A stretch of DNA of 64,000 nt from Lachnospiraceae bacterium (lineage in GTDB: Bacteria > Bacillota > Clostridia > Lachnospirales > Lachnospiraceae): the NCBI GenBank assembly GCA_022792335.1, contig JAAWAV010000041.1, positions 1 through 64,000 of the forward strand. The letters run 5' to 3'. Numbering within the stretch: position 1 is the stretch's first letter; every line of letters starts with the position of its first letter. The translations under genes and the position numbers were made by a program. This document shows positions 26,470 through 35,270 of the stretch, one piece after another. The notes below the pieces were generated by a model. That model saw nothing but the letters and a program-made list of their open reading frames with translations, was not told the origin of the DNA and searched no databases.

Positions 26470-27738
26470 ATGGAAAGGAAAATTTACGACAACTATCTGA
26501 CGATTCTGGAAGCAGAGCTGTTGCCGGCTATGGGCTGTACGGAGCCCATTGCCGTGGCGTTTGCAGCAGCCAAGGCAAGGGCGGTATTAGGGAAAATGCC
26601 GGAACGCATGGACGTATATTGCAGTGGCAATATCGTAAAAAATGTGAAAGGCGTAGTAGTTCCCAATTCTGGCGGCCAGCTGGGCATCGATGTGGCGGCA
26701 GTTCTCGGAGTTGTCGGCGGTAGAGAGGATCTGGAGCTGGAAGTGGTGAACAGTGTCACGCAGGAACAGATCGAAAAGACCAAGGAGCTGGTAAAGTCCG
26801 GGATGTGCGATTGTCATCTGGTGGAAGGAGAAGAAAATCTCTATATCCGTGCGGAAGTATTTGCCGGAGAGGACAAGGCGCTTGTGGAGCTTAAGACAAA
26901 GCATACCCATATTTCCCGGATTGAAAAGAACGGAGAAATTCTTTTTGCTCAGGATGATATTGAAACAAGCTCTCAGGGCGACAAGAGTCAGCTCAATTTA
27001 AAAGACATCTATGAGTTTGCGAACACCGTGGATGTGGAGGATGTCAGAGGAATTCTGGAGCGGCAGCTCAAATATAACAAGGCGATTTCCGAGGAAGGCC
27101 TCAAGAATCCCTGGGGGGCTCAGGTAGGCCGGACGCTATTGGAAGTTCACGGGGATTCAGAGTGGAAGGTAAGGGCCAAGGCAGCGGCGGCAGCCGGATC
27201 CGACGCCCGTATGAGCGGATGCGCACTGCCTGTCGTGATCAATTCCGGCAGCGGCAATCAGGGAATTACGGTCAGTATGCCGATTCTGGAGTATGCCAAT
27301 GAAGTGAAATGCTCTGAGGAGAAGCTTCTTCGGGCGCTGACTTTGGCTAACCTTCTGTCGCTTCATCAGAAGCGTTACATCGGAAACCTTTCTGCGTACT
27401 GCGGCGCGGTCAGCGCAGGCTGTTCTGCTGCATGCGGCATTGCCTATATCGACGGAGCATCTTTGGAGGTTATCGGACATACCATCATCAACGCTATCTG
27501 CAATGTGGGCGGTATGGTATGTGACGGGGCGAAATCTTCCTGTGCGGCTAAGATTGCCAGCGCGGTGGAGGCCGGACTTTTGGGCTACGAGATGGCGAAA
27601 CGGGGCAATAATTTCAAGCCGGGCGAAGGTATGGTTGTGGAAGATATGGAACAGACCATCCAAAATATCGGAAGAATGGGCCGCGTTGGAATGAAAGGAA
27701 CTGACGTAGAGATTCTGAACATTATGCTGGGGAAATAA
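26470..27738 (+). CDS. cyuA: CyuA/YhaM-type L-cysteine desulfidase (UPF0597, serine dehydratase alpha-like)
   Basis: A 422-residue protein of the UPF0597/L-cysteine desulfidase family, which uses a [4Fe-4S] cluster to break L-cysteine into pyruvate, ammonia and sulfide. The conserved N-terminal MGCTEP has Cys23. Further Cys residues lie in SAYCGAVSAGCSAACG (about residues 315-330) and AICNVGGMVCDGAKSSC (about 343-360), where the cluster ligands are expected. Other marks are VVPNSGGQLGID and SGSGNQGITVS. AAAGGGG precedes the ATG. Serine as substrate cannot be excluded. Its place after the ATC-hydrolase-family gene and importer suggests catabolism of imported cysteine or a precursor. Confidence 0.85.
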   Translation: MERKIYDNYLTILEAELLPAMGCTEPIAVAFAAAKARAVLGKMPERMDVYCSGNIVKNVKGVVVPNSGGQLGIDVAAVLGVVGGREDLELEVVNSVTQEQIEKTKELVKSGMCDCHLVEGEENLYIRAEVFAGEDKALVELKTKHTHISRIEKNGEILFAQDDIETSSQGDKSQLNLKDIYEFANTVDVEDVRGILERQLKYNKAISEEGLKNPWGAQVGRTLLEVHGDSEWKVRAKAAAAAGSDARMSGCALPVVINSGSGNQGITVSMPILEYANEVKCSEEKLLRALTLANLLSLHQKRYIGNLSAYCGAVSAGCSAACGIAYIDGASLEVIGHTIINAICNVGGMVCDGAKSSCAAKIASAVEAGLLGYEMAKRGNNFKPGEGMVVEDMEQTIQNIGRMGRVGMKGTDVEILNIMLGK

Positions 27739-27850
27739 TCAGATATCAGGGTCAAAAAGTCGTGCATTCTATCTTGCATGAAAGAACATGATTCGTGAGT
27801 ATCGTGGGGGCGAAACATCTTTTGCTTCTAACATGATAACAATGCCATAG

Positions 27851-27966
27851 GGCGGTGATTGGGGAATCATTGCCGGCACTCTTTAGGGGAAGGTAATTAA
27901 AATAAGGGAAAGGAAGCTGTCTTTGCACACACGGGAGGGTGCCGTGGGTGCCTGGGCAGCTTCCTT
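27851..27966 (+). promoter_or_regulatory. Structured intergenic region before the radical SAM gene
   Basis: Two hairpins occupy the 254-base gap. GGCGGTGATT (27851-27860) pairs with AATCATTGCC (27865-27874) and is probably the terminator of the upstream operon, though its T tract is poor. AAGGAAGCTG (27910-27919) pairs with CAGCTTCCTT (27957-27966) and encloses a second small stem (CACGG/CCGTG). The second lies 26 bases before the GTG start, so it could act as a leader element. No known riboswitch is recognised. Confidence 0.5.
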
Positions 27967-27992
27967 AATTTTGAAAGGCGGAGGATCGAGCG

Positions 27993-28889
27993 GTGGAAGG
28001 ATGTAGACTTTGCCCGAGGGAATGTGGGGCGGACAGGAAGAAGGGAGAGAAAGGGCTCTGTAGTGTTTCTGGAGAGGGCGTCCTGGTTGCCAGGGCAGCG
28101 CTTCATCAGTGGGAGGAACCCTGCATCTCCGGTGAGACTGGTTCCGGCGCAGTATTTTTTGCAGGTTGTCCCTTGCGCTGCGTCTACTGTCAGAATTATG
28201 ACCTGGCACGCGGGAAGGCAGGAAAACAGATTTCTGTCAGACGGCTTAGTGAAATTTTTCTGGAACTACAGGAAAAGGGAGCCGCCAATATTAATCTGGT
28301 GACGCCGACCCACTATACGCCGGAGATTATCCGGGCAGTGAGAACCTCAAGGGAACAGGGGCTTTTTCTTCCCATTGTCTATAACTGCAGTGGCTACGAA
28401 AAGGTAGAGACTTTGCGAATGCTAAAAGGGGTGGTGGACGTCTATCTGACAGATTTTAAATATATGGACAAGGAAACGGCGGCCCGGTATTCCAAAGCTC
28501 CCGATTATCCAAAGGCAGCGAAAGCAGCGCTGGAAGAGATGACCAGACAGACGGAGGGAGAAACAGTTTTCGACGGGGATGGAATCATGAAAAAGGGTGT
28601 GATTGTCCGTCATCTTCTGCTTCCCGGTCATTTGAAACATGCGAAAGCTGTGATAAAATATGTATATGAGACTTATGGAGACCAGGTATATCTGAGCCTG
28701 ATGAACCAGTATACGCCTTTTTCCCGGACAAACGAGGAATTTCCGGAGCTTAGTCGGAAAGTGACGAGGCGGGAATATGAGCGGCTTGTGGACTATGCGC
28801 TTTTGCTCGGGGTGGATCATGGATTTATTCAGGAAGGAGAAACGGCCGGGGAAAGCTTTATTCCGATTTTTGACGGGGAAGGATTGTGA
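27993..28889 (+). CDS. Radical SAM protein, PflX / pyruvate formate-lyase activase-like
   Basis: A 298-residue radical SAM protein. An N-terminal Cys cluster (CRLCPRECGADR then GLCS) precedes the SAM-binding motif CPLRCVYCQNYD near residue 59. The motif is C-x3-C-x2-C, as in glycyl-radical activases. It resembles the uncharacterised PflX/COG1313 group. LVTPTHYTPEI, YNCSGYEKVETLRML, VYLTDFKYMD and RHLLLPGHL are family-like. The start is GTG with AAAGGCGGAGG upstream. No glycyl-radical enzyme is adjacent, so the target is unknown. Confidence 0.8.
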   Translation: MEGCRLCPRECGADRKKGEKGLCSVSGEGVLVARAALHQWEEPCISGETGSGAVFFAGCPLRCVYCQNYDLARGKAGKQISVRRLSEIFLELQEKGAANINLVTPTHYTPEIIRAVRTSREQGLFLPIVYNCSGYEKVETLRMLKGVVDVYLTDFKYMDKETAARYSKAPDYPKAAKAALEEMTRQTEGETVFDGDGIMKKGVIVRHLLLPGHLKHAKAVIKYVYETYGDQVYLSLMNQYTPFSRTNEEFPELSRKVTRREYERLVDYALLLGVDHGFIQEGETAGESFIPIFDGEGL

Positions 28890-28921
28890 AAAAGGATATG
28901 TACTTTCTGAAAAAAAAGGTA

Positions 28922-28927
28922 TATAAT
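28922..28927 (+). promoter_or_regulatory. Likely -10 element for argS
   Basis: A perfect TATAAT at 28922-28927 lies about 100 bases before the argS start, just after the stop of the radical SAM gene. The -35 region at the right distance is poor, so the promoter is a tentative call. Confidence 0.4.
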
Positions 28928-29028
28928 GAGTCGGACGACGCAACTGAGAAATTCTGGCGGCAAAACCTTTGGAGATAAATTTCCAAATCTGTCTGGATGG
29001 TAGGAAAACGTGTCAGAAGGAGGAAATC

Positions 29029-30798
29029 ATGAAAAAGCTGATCGATTTGATTACGGAAGTTACGGAGCAGGGATTTGCGGACTGCGGGTATGAGAAAAAT
29101 CTTGGAAAGGTCACTTTGTCCAATCGGCCGGATCTGTGTGAATACCAGTGCAACGGAGCCATGGCCGGAGCGAAAATTTACAAAAAGGCGCCCATTGCGA
29201 TTGCGCAAGACGTGGTGGCAAACCTTTCCGGGAAAAAGATTTTTGAGGAAGTCACAGCGGTAACTCCTGGATTTATCAATATGAAAATTTCCGGTAACTA
29301 CCTGGTAGAGTATCTGGAGGCGATGGACGATGACGAGAAGCTTGGAGTATGCCCGGAAGAAAAGCCGGAGACGATCGTCATCGATTACGGCGGACCCAAT
29401 GTGGCCAAGCCGCTCCATGTGGGGCATCTGCGCTCGGCGATCATTGGAGAGAGCATGAAACGACTGTCACGGTTTCTGGGCCATACGGTCATCGGAGACG
29501 TCCATCTGGGGGACTGGGGGCTTCAGATGGGACTTATCATTGAGGAGCTAAAAGAGAGGGAATCGGAGCTTCCTTATTTTGACGAAGCCTATGCGGGAGA
29601 CTATCCGGAGGAAGCTCCCTTTACGATTGGAGAGCTGGAGGAAATCTATCCGGCGGCCAGTGCAAAATCCAAGGTGGACGAGGCTTTTGCGAAAAAAGCT
29701 CACGACGCTACCTTTAAACTACAAAACGGAAACAGAGGTTATCTGGCTCTGTGGAATCATATTCTGAATGTATCCGTCCGTGACCTTAAGAAAAATTATG
29801 AAAAGCTCAATGTAACCTTTGATATCTGGAAAAAAGAAAGCGACGCCGGCCCTTACATTCCAGATATGGTGGAGCGGATGAAAGCGGAGGGATTTGCCCA
29901 CGAAAGCCAGGGAGCTTTGGTGGTGGATGTGGCAGAGGAGACGGATGTGAAGGAAATTCCGCCCTGTATTCTCTTAAAATCTGATGGAGCGACGCTCTAT
30001 TCCACCACAGATCTGGCGACTCTGGTAGAGCGGGAAAAGCTGTTTTCTCCTGACCGGATTCTTTATGTGGTGGATAAGCGACAGTCGCTTCACTTTATCC
30101 AGGTTTTCCGCTGTGCGAAAAAAACCGGGATTGTAAGACCGGAGGTAAAACTGGATTTCCTGGGATTTGGGACCATGAACGGAAAGGATGGAAAGCCTTT
30201 TAAGACTAGGGAAGGCGGGATTATGCGGCTGGAGTATCTGATCCGGGAGATCAGCGACGCCGTTTACGAAAAGATTATGGAAAACCGGTCTATGGAGGAG
30301 TCTGATGCGAAGGAAGCTGCGAGGAAGATTGGGCTGGCGGCTTTAAAATACGGGGATCTTTCCAATCAGGCGGCCAAGGACTATGTGTTTGATGTGGATC
30401 GGTTTATTTCTTTTGAGGGAGACACAGGTCCTTACATCCTTTATACCATTGTGCGGATTAAGTCCATTCAGGCAAAGTACGAAACTTTGACAGACCAGGA
30501 AAAAGGAGCGGGGAGGCTTCTTCCGGCAATTTCAGAAAGTGAGAAAGCGCTTCAGCTTCAGACATCCAGAGTGCAGGACGCCCTGCTTTCAGCCTTTGTC
30601 GAACAGGCTCCCCATAAGATTTGCCAGTATATTTATGAGTTGTCCAATGCCTTTAATCGTTTTTATCATGAAACAAAGATTATGACCGAGGAGGATAAGG
30701 AGCGTCAGACATCTTATATCCGCTTAGTGGGGCTGGTGAGACGGGTCCTTGAGACTTGTACGGACCTGCTCGGTTTTGAAGCGCCTGACAGAATGTAG
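29029..30798 (+). CDS. argS: Arginyl-tRNA synthetase
   Basis: A 589-residue class I synthetase that charges tRNA-Arg. The order of domains is the N-terminal additional domain with VTPGFINMKIS, the catalytic HIGH-type motif NVAKPLHVGHLRSAI near residue 125, and GDVHLGDWGLQMG. FKTREGG replaces the KMSKS loop, as is usual in this enzyme. The C-terminal anticodon-binding domain has FEGDTGPYILYTIVRI and YELSNAFNRFYHETKI. The frame extends upstream to 28969, but AAGGAGG precedes the ATG at 29029. No T-box leader is visible. The following helicase gene starts after 10 bases. Confidence 0.96.
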   Translation: MKKLIDLITEVTEQGFADCGYEKNLGKVTLSNRPDLCEYQCNGAMAGAKIYKKAPIAIAQDVVANLSGKKIFEEVTAVTPGFINMKISGNYLVEYLEAMDDDEKLGVCPEEKPETIVIDYGGPNVAKPLHVGHLRSAIIGESMKRLSRFLGHTVIGDVHLGDWGLQMGLIIEELKERESELPYFDEAYAGDYPEEAPFTIGELEEIYPAASAKSKVDEAFAKKAHDATFKLQNGNRGYLALWNHILNVSVRDLKKNYEKLNVTFDIWKKESDAGPYIPDMVERMKAEGFAHESQGALVVDVAEETDVKEIPPCILLKSDGATLYSTTDLATLVEREKLFSPDRILYVVDKRQSLHFIQVFRCAKKTGIVRPEVKLDFLGFGTMNGKDGKPFKTREGGIMRLEYLIREISDAVYEKIMENRSMEESDAKEAARKIGLAALKYGDLSNQAAKDYVFDVDRFISFEGDTGPYILYTIVRIKSIQAKYETLTDQEKGAGRLLPAISESEKALQLQTSRVQDALLSAFVEQAPHKICQYIYELSNAFNRFYHETKIMTEEDKERQTSYIRLVGLVRRVLETCTDLLGFEAPDRM

Positions 30799-30808
30799 GA
30801 GAGAGAAA

Positions 30809-33800
30809 ATGATATTTTCTGCCGAAGCCATACGGTTAAAGTCGAGAAGTCAGGAAGAATATGAAAAGGGAGAGGAGCTGTTTGAGAGAGGCAGAGTAGA
30901 GATTCTGTCCAAAGAAAGTTTCTGGAAGGGCGAGAAAAAAATCAGGATGCTGGTGGAAGAGGGGAGCAAAATCTACCATGTCTCACTGCTGATCAAGAAC
31001 GCTTATCTTTATCAGACTTCCTGTCAGTGCCAGATTCACAGAGAGTATAAGGGGCTGTGCCGCCACGAGGCGGCGGCAGCCCTTTCTGTAATTGAGGCGG
31101 AAGAGGGAGAACGTACGCCTCAGATATCCACCCCCCTCAAGGTCCGTCGGATGCTTCAGAGCTATACCGGTCGGGAGATGAGGGAGTTTGTGATTTCCGG
31201 TATGGGAGAAAAAATCCGTCTGGAGCCGTCTTTGAGGCTTTCGGAGGGAACGCTGTTCCTATCTTTAAAGGTGGGAAAGGGAAGGCTCTATCAGATAAAG
31301 GATCTGGTATCTTTTGCAACCGCCCTGGAAGAGGAAGCCTATGTGGAATATGGGAAAAATCTGGCTTTTTATCACAGCATCGACGCCTTTGAGCCGGCTT
31401 CGGGCCGCCTGGCGGAGGAAGTGGGCCGTCTGGTGGGAGACTATCTTTCCCTGTACAGAAAGTTTACGGCTTACAGAAATACTTCCGGTCCGGTTATTCG
31501 GGAATTTGAGCTGTCGCCTGCTGCCTGCGACAGTCTGATGAAGGCACTTTCCGGCTGGACGGTGGAAATTTCCGAGGCCGGATTTGGAACGAAGCAGATT
31601 CAGGTCAGAAAGGAAAACCCTCATTTGCTTGGGACTGTGCGGACCGTGGGGCGGGAGGGGTTTCGGCTCTCTTTGCTGGATCACGTTCGGGCGTTTTGCG
31701 GAAAGAGGAAACTTTATCTGATTCGGAAAGAGGTACTTTACTGCTGTGACCGATCTTGCAGCAGAATCCTGAGAGAATTTGTCCGTTCCCTGGAAAAGGG
31801 AGAACGGGGTCTCACAGCGGAAATTTCCGGAAAAGATCTGCCGGCGTTTTGCGACTATGTGCTTCCTCAGATTCGGGAATATGTGACAGTAGAGACGCTC
31901 GGGGTGGATCTGGAGAAATATCATGCCGAACCGCTTACGGTGAAATTTTATTTTGACAGCCCTTCCTACTCAGAAATAACCTTGCAGACAGAATTCTGGT
32001 ATGGAACAGAGAAATATACTCCTTTTTCCACAACCAGCCAGACAGAAACTTTTCGGGATCAGGCGGGAGAACTGATGGTGAGAACTCTGATCAGAACGTA
32101 TTTTGCCAGTCGGTTCGCCGGAGAGGAGTGTTTTGTGATCCGGGACGACGAGGAGGCCATGTTCCGGCTTCTGGACAGGGGACTTGCTGAGTTTGAGGCC
32201 TGTGGACAAGTCTACTTCAGTCCGTCTATGAAAGAACGGAAGATTCTTCCAAAGCAAAAACTCTCTTTCGGCGTCCGTCTGGAGAGCGGATGGCTGGATC
32301 TGAAGGTAGATGCAGGAGATCTTCCGACGGAAGAGATCAGCCGGATTCTGTCCGCTTATCAGAGGAAAAAACGGTTTTATCGGATGAAATCAGGAGAGTT
32401 TCTTCCTCTGGAGGATTCCGGTTTTGAGGTTTTGTCAGAGATTTCCGAGGGGCTCAGCCTGAGGGCAGGACAGTCTTTTGAAAAGCCTCTTCGGATTCCC
32501 GGCTATCGGAGCCTGTTTGTAGACAGAACGCTCGGGGACGGAAGTTTTGTGGAGGTGAAAAGGGATCTGGCGTTTCAGTCAGTGATCCGGGCTATGGCCT
32601 CCTGGGAGAAGGGGGAGTACCCCGTCCCGGTTTCTTTAAAAGAGACATTGCGGGAGTACCAGAAGAAGGGCTTTTTCTGGCTGCGGACTCTGGATTCTCT
32701 GGGATTTGGCGGAGTTTTGGCCGACGACATGGGACTGGGAAAGACGATTCAGGTAATCGCCCTTCTTCTGTCAGAGGCAGAAAAGAGTCCGGATATGGAA
32801 GCTTTGATTGTCTGTCCGGCCTCTCTGATTTATAACTGGGAGAATGAGATTTTGCGATTTGGAAAGGGACTTTTTGCAGTGGCGGTGGCGGGAACTGCGA
32901 CAGAGCGAAAGAGATTGATCCAGGGGCAGGGAGAAAAGCCACAGGTCCTGATCACTTCTTATGAGCTTTTGAGACGGGATATCGATTTCTATGAACAGAA
33001 GGAATTTCGGTTTCAGATCCTTGACGAGGCTCAGTATATTAAAAATCATACCACCAGAAACGCAGAGACAGTAAAAAAGATTCGGGCAAGGACCCGGTTT
33101 GCTCTGACAGGAACCCCCATTGAAAACAGGCTCAGCGATCTCTGGAGCATCTTCGACTTTCTGATGCCGGGATTTCTCTATGGATACGCCGGATTTAAAA
33201 AGGAATTTGAGCTCCCTATTGCCAAAGGAGAGGGGAAAAAAGAACTGAAGCGGTTAAATCGGCTGATTGCGCCTTTTTTACTGAGGCGGTGCAAGAAGGA
33301 TGTGCTGAAAGAACTTCCGGATAAGCTGGAGCATACGGTCTACTCCGGGCTTGAGGGAAGGCAGAGAGAGCTTTATAATGCCCATGCGCTGTTGCTAAAG
33401 CAGAAGCTTGAGACTTCCGGAGAGGAGGAGTACCGGAAAGCACAGATGCAGATCCTGGCGGATCTTTTGAGGCTCAGGCAGCTTTGCTGCGATCCTTCTT
33501 TGTGTTATGAGGACTATGAAGGCGGCTCAGCCAAGCTGGAAACTTGTATGGAACTTGTGTCAAACGCTGTGTCAGGAGGACATAAGCTTTTATTATTCTC
33601 CCAGTTTACTTCCATGCTAGAAATTCTGGAAGGACGGCTTAAGGAAGAAAAGATCGCATATTATAAGCTGACGGGAAAAACGGGAAAAGAGGAACGCCTG
33701 GCGCTTGTGGACGCGTTTAATCACGATGAGGTTCCGGTATTTTTGATTTCCCTGAAGGCGGGCGGAACAGGACTCAATCTGACGGCTGCCGATGTGGTTA

Positions 33801-34051
33801 TCCACTATGATCCCTGGTGGAATCTGGCGGCGGAACATCAGGCGACTGACAGGGCTCACCGGATTGGGCAAAGCCGCGTCGTATCGGTATTCCGGCTGAT
33901 TGCCAGGGACACGATTGAGGAGGGCGTCTTAAAGCTCCAGGCCAGAAAGAAAGAGCTTTCAGAACAGGTGACGGAGGAAGCGACTGCCCTGACTTCCATG
34001 GGAAGGACGGCGCTAATCAGACTTTTGGAGGAGGAAGATGAAGTATATTGA
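30809..34051 (+). CDS. SNF2-family helicase with N-terminal SWIM zinc finger
   Basis: A 1080-residue Swi2/Snf2-type ATPase. A SWIM zinc-binding motif (C-x-C then LCRHEAAAAL, about residues 72-90) leads, followed by a large helicase-associated region. The motor starts near residue 610 with LREYQKKGFFWLRTL, LADDMGLGKTIQ (Walker A), DEAQYIKN (Walker B) and LTGTPIENRLSDLWSIFDFL. The second RecA fold has LLLFSQFTSMLEIL, SLKAGGTGLNLTAADVVIHYDPWWN and ATDRAHRIGQ. Such proteins translocate on double-stranded DNA or move bound proteins, and the bacterial function is unclear. The start is the ATG at 30809, although the frame is open to 30749 inside argS. The end overlaps the dipeptidase by 14 bases. 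Confidence 0.92.
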   Translation: MIFSAEAIRLKSRSQEEYEKGEELFERGRVEILSKESFWKGEKKIRMLVEEGSKIYHVSLLIKNAYLYQTSCQCQIHREYKGLCRHEAAAALSVIEAEEGERTPQISTPLKVRRMLQSYTGREMREFVISGMGEKIRLEPSLRLSEGTLFLSLKVGKGRLYQIKDLVSFATALEEEAYVEYGKNLAFYHSIDAFEPASGRLAEEVGRLVGDYLSLYRKFTAYRNTSGPVIREFELSPAACDSLMKALSGWTVEISEAGFGTKQIQVRKENPHLLGTVRTVGREGFRLSLLDHVRAFCGKRKLYLIRKEVLYCCDRSCSRILREFVRSLEKGERGLTAEISGKDLPAFCDYVLPQIREYVTVETLGVDLEKYHAEPLTVKFYFDSPSYSEITLQTEFWYGTEKYTPFSTTSQTETFRDQAGELMVRTLIRTYFASRFAGEECFVIRDDEEAMFRLLDRGLAEFEACGQVYFSPSMKERKILPKQKLSFGVRLESGWLDLKVDAGDLPTEEISRILSAYQRKKRFYRMKSGEFLPLEDSGFEVLSEISEGLSLRAGQSFEKPLRIPGYRSLFVDRTLGDGSFVEVKRDLAFQSVIRAMASWEKGEYPVPVSLKETLREYQKKGFFWLRTLDSLGFGGVLADDMGLGKTIQVIALLLSEAEKSPDMEALIVCPASLIYNWENEILRFGKGLFAVAVAGTATERKRLIQGQGEKPQVLITSYELLRRDIDFYEQKEFRFQILDEAQYIKNHTTRNAETVKKIRARTRFALTGTPIENRLSDLWSIFDFLMPGFLYGYAGFKKEFELPIAKGEGKKELKRLNRLIAPFLLRRCKKDVLKELPDKLEHTVYSGLEGRQRELYNAHALLLKQKLETSGEEEYRKAQMQILADLLRLRQLCCDPSLCYEDYEGGSAKLETCMELVSNAVSGGHKLLLFSQFTSMLEILEGRLKEEKIAYYKLTGKTGKEERLALVDAFNHDEVPVFLISLKAGGTGLNLTAADVVIHYDPWWNLAAEHQATDRAHRIGQSRVVSVFRLIARDTIEEGVLKLQARKKELSEQVTEEATALTSMGRTALIRLLEEEDEVY

Positions 34052-35051
34052 TTTGCACTGCGATACACTGATGATGTTTGCGGGGGAACATGGAAATCTC
34101 TATGAAAATACAAAGTCCGTGGATCTTTTAAGACTTCGGAAAGGGGATTGCCTGGCTCAGTTTTTTGCCATTTGGATGCCGGACGGGGAGGGGCGGGAAG
34201 AACTTCGGAAAGCAGGTTTTTGTGATGCGCTTTCCGGAGAGCTTTCTGATGAAGAGTGGGACGACGCCTATATTGAGCGGTTATTTGCCTGCTTTCAGAG
34301 AACTTGTACCGAGTATGGAAACGAAGTGTCTCTGGCCCTTGGAGAGAAAGATTTGAGAGAAAACGAAGAGAGGGGAAAGCTGTCCGCTTTTTTGACTCTG
34401 GAGGATGGCCGGGCGGTCCGGGGGAGTCTTGACCGGCTGAAGGAATTTTATGATAAAGGGATCCGGCTCATCACTCTGACCTGGAATTTTGACAACTGTT
34501 TTGGAAGGGCCAATTACCGGGACGGGAAATTCGGCGGCAGGGGAAGCGGCCTTACGGAATTTGGCAGAGAAGCAGTTCAGTACATGAACGAACTGGGGAT
34601 GATGGTGGATGTTTCCCATCTGTCTGACGAAGGCTTTTATGAGGTGGCGGCTGTTTCCAGGAAGCCTTTTATCGCCTCCCACTCCAATGCCAGGACGTTG
34701 TCTTATTGCTCCAGAAACCTGAGCGACGATATGATTCGGCGGCTGGCACAAAAGGGGGGAGTGACGGGGCTTAATTTTGCGCCCGGATTTTTAGCAGAAG
34801 ATTTTGACAGCAAAGAAAGCTCCATAAAGCGTATGGCGGCCCATGCAAAGCATATCGTAAACTGTGGCGGCGAGGAGGTACTGGCCTTGGGCTCCGACCT
34901 GGACGGTATCGAGGGAAATCTGGAGATCGCTTCGCCGGATCAGATGGAGCTTCTCTGGGACGCGCTCCAAAAAGCCGGTTTTACGAAACGTCAGATTGAA
35001 CTTGCGGCCAGAGAGAATGCGAAGCGGGTGATCCGGGAGATCCTGGGATGA
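34038..35051 (+). CDS. Membrane-dipeptidase-type peptidase M19
   Basis: A 337-residue zinc dipeptidase of family M19. Metal-binding positions appear in DLHCDTL at the N-terminus, LTLEDGRAV, VDVSHLSDEGF (His), PFIASHSNAR (His) and GSDLDGIEG near the end. No signal peptide is seen, so it is probably cytoplasmic and acts on dipeptides. The start overlaps the helicase by 14 bases in another frame with GGAGGAGG upstream, so the two are translationally coupled. Confidence 0.9.
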   Translation: MKYIDLHCDTLMMFAGEHGNLYENTKSVDLLRLRKGDCLAQFFAIWMPDGEGREELRKAGFCDALSGELSDEEWDDAYIERLFACFQRTCTEYGNEVSLALGEKDLRENEERGKLSAFLTLEDGRAVRGSLDRLKEFYDKGIRLITLTWNFDNCFGRANYRDGKFGGRGSGLTEFGREAVQYMNELGMMVDVSHLSDEGFYEVAAVSRKPFIASHSNARTLSYCSRNLSDDMIRRLAQKGGVTGLNFAPGFLAEDFDSKESSIKRMAAHAKHIVNCGGEEVLALGSDLDGIEGNLEIASPDQMELLWDALQKAGFTKRQIELAARENAKRVIREILG

Positions 35052-35231
35052 CAGGGGATCCGGGATATGGTAGAATAAAACAATGCCAGAGGTTTAGGGC
35101 GGCAAAAGCAGCGCCGGTAAAGGCATCTGGAGACGGAAGAAAGATTCTGGAACAAAAGGAGTAGGAGGTCAGAAGAAAAAGGGACGGAAATCGCGAGGCA
35201 TTTTCCGGTAGAACAAGGCGGAAAAGTGTGT

Positions 35232-35237
35232 TATACT
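35232..35237 (+). promoter_or_regulatory. Extended -10 promoter for the first iron alcohol dehydrogenase
   Basis: TGTTATACT (35229-35237) is an extended -10 (TG-T-TATACT) without a good -35, about 34 bases before the start codon. The rest of the 219-base gap 35052-35270 shows a weak CCAGA..TCTGG pairing and nothing else recognisable. Confidence 0.45.
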
Positions 35238-35270
35238 GAAAAGCAGAAAAACAAAAGGAGAATAGGTATT

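Noticed and set aside
28890-29028. Leader of argS considered for a T-box
   Set aside because: No T-box sequence, specifier loop or terminator hairpin can be found in the short leader.
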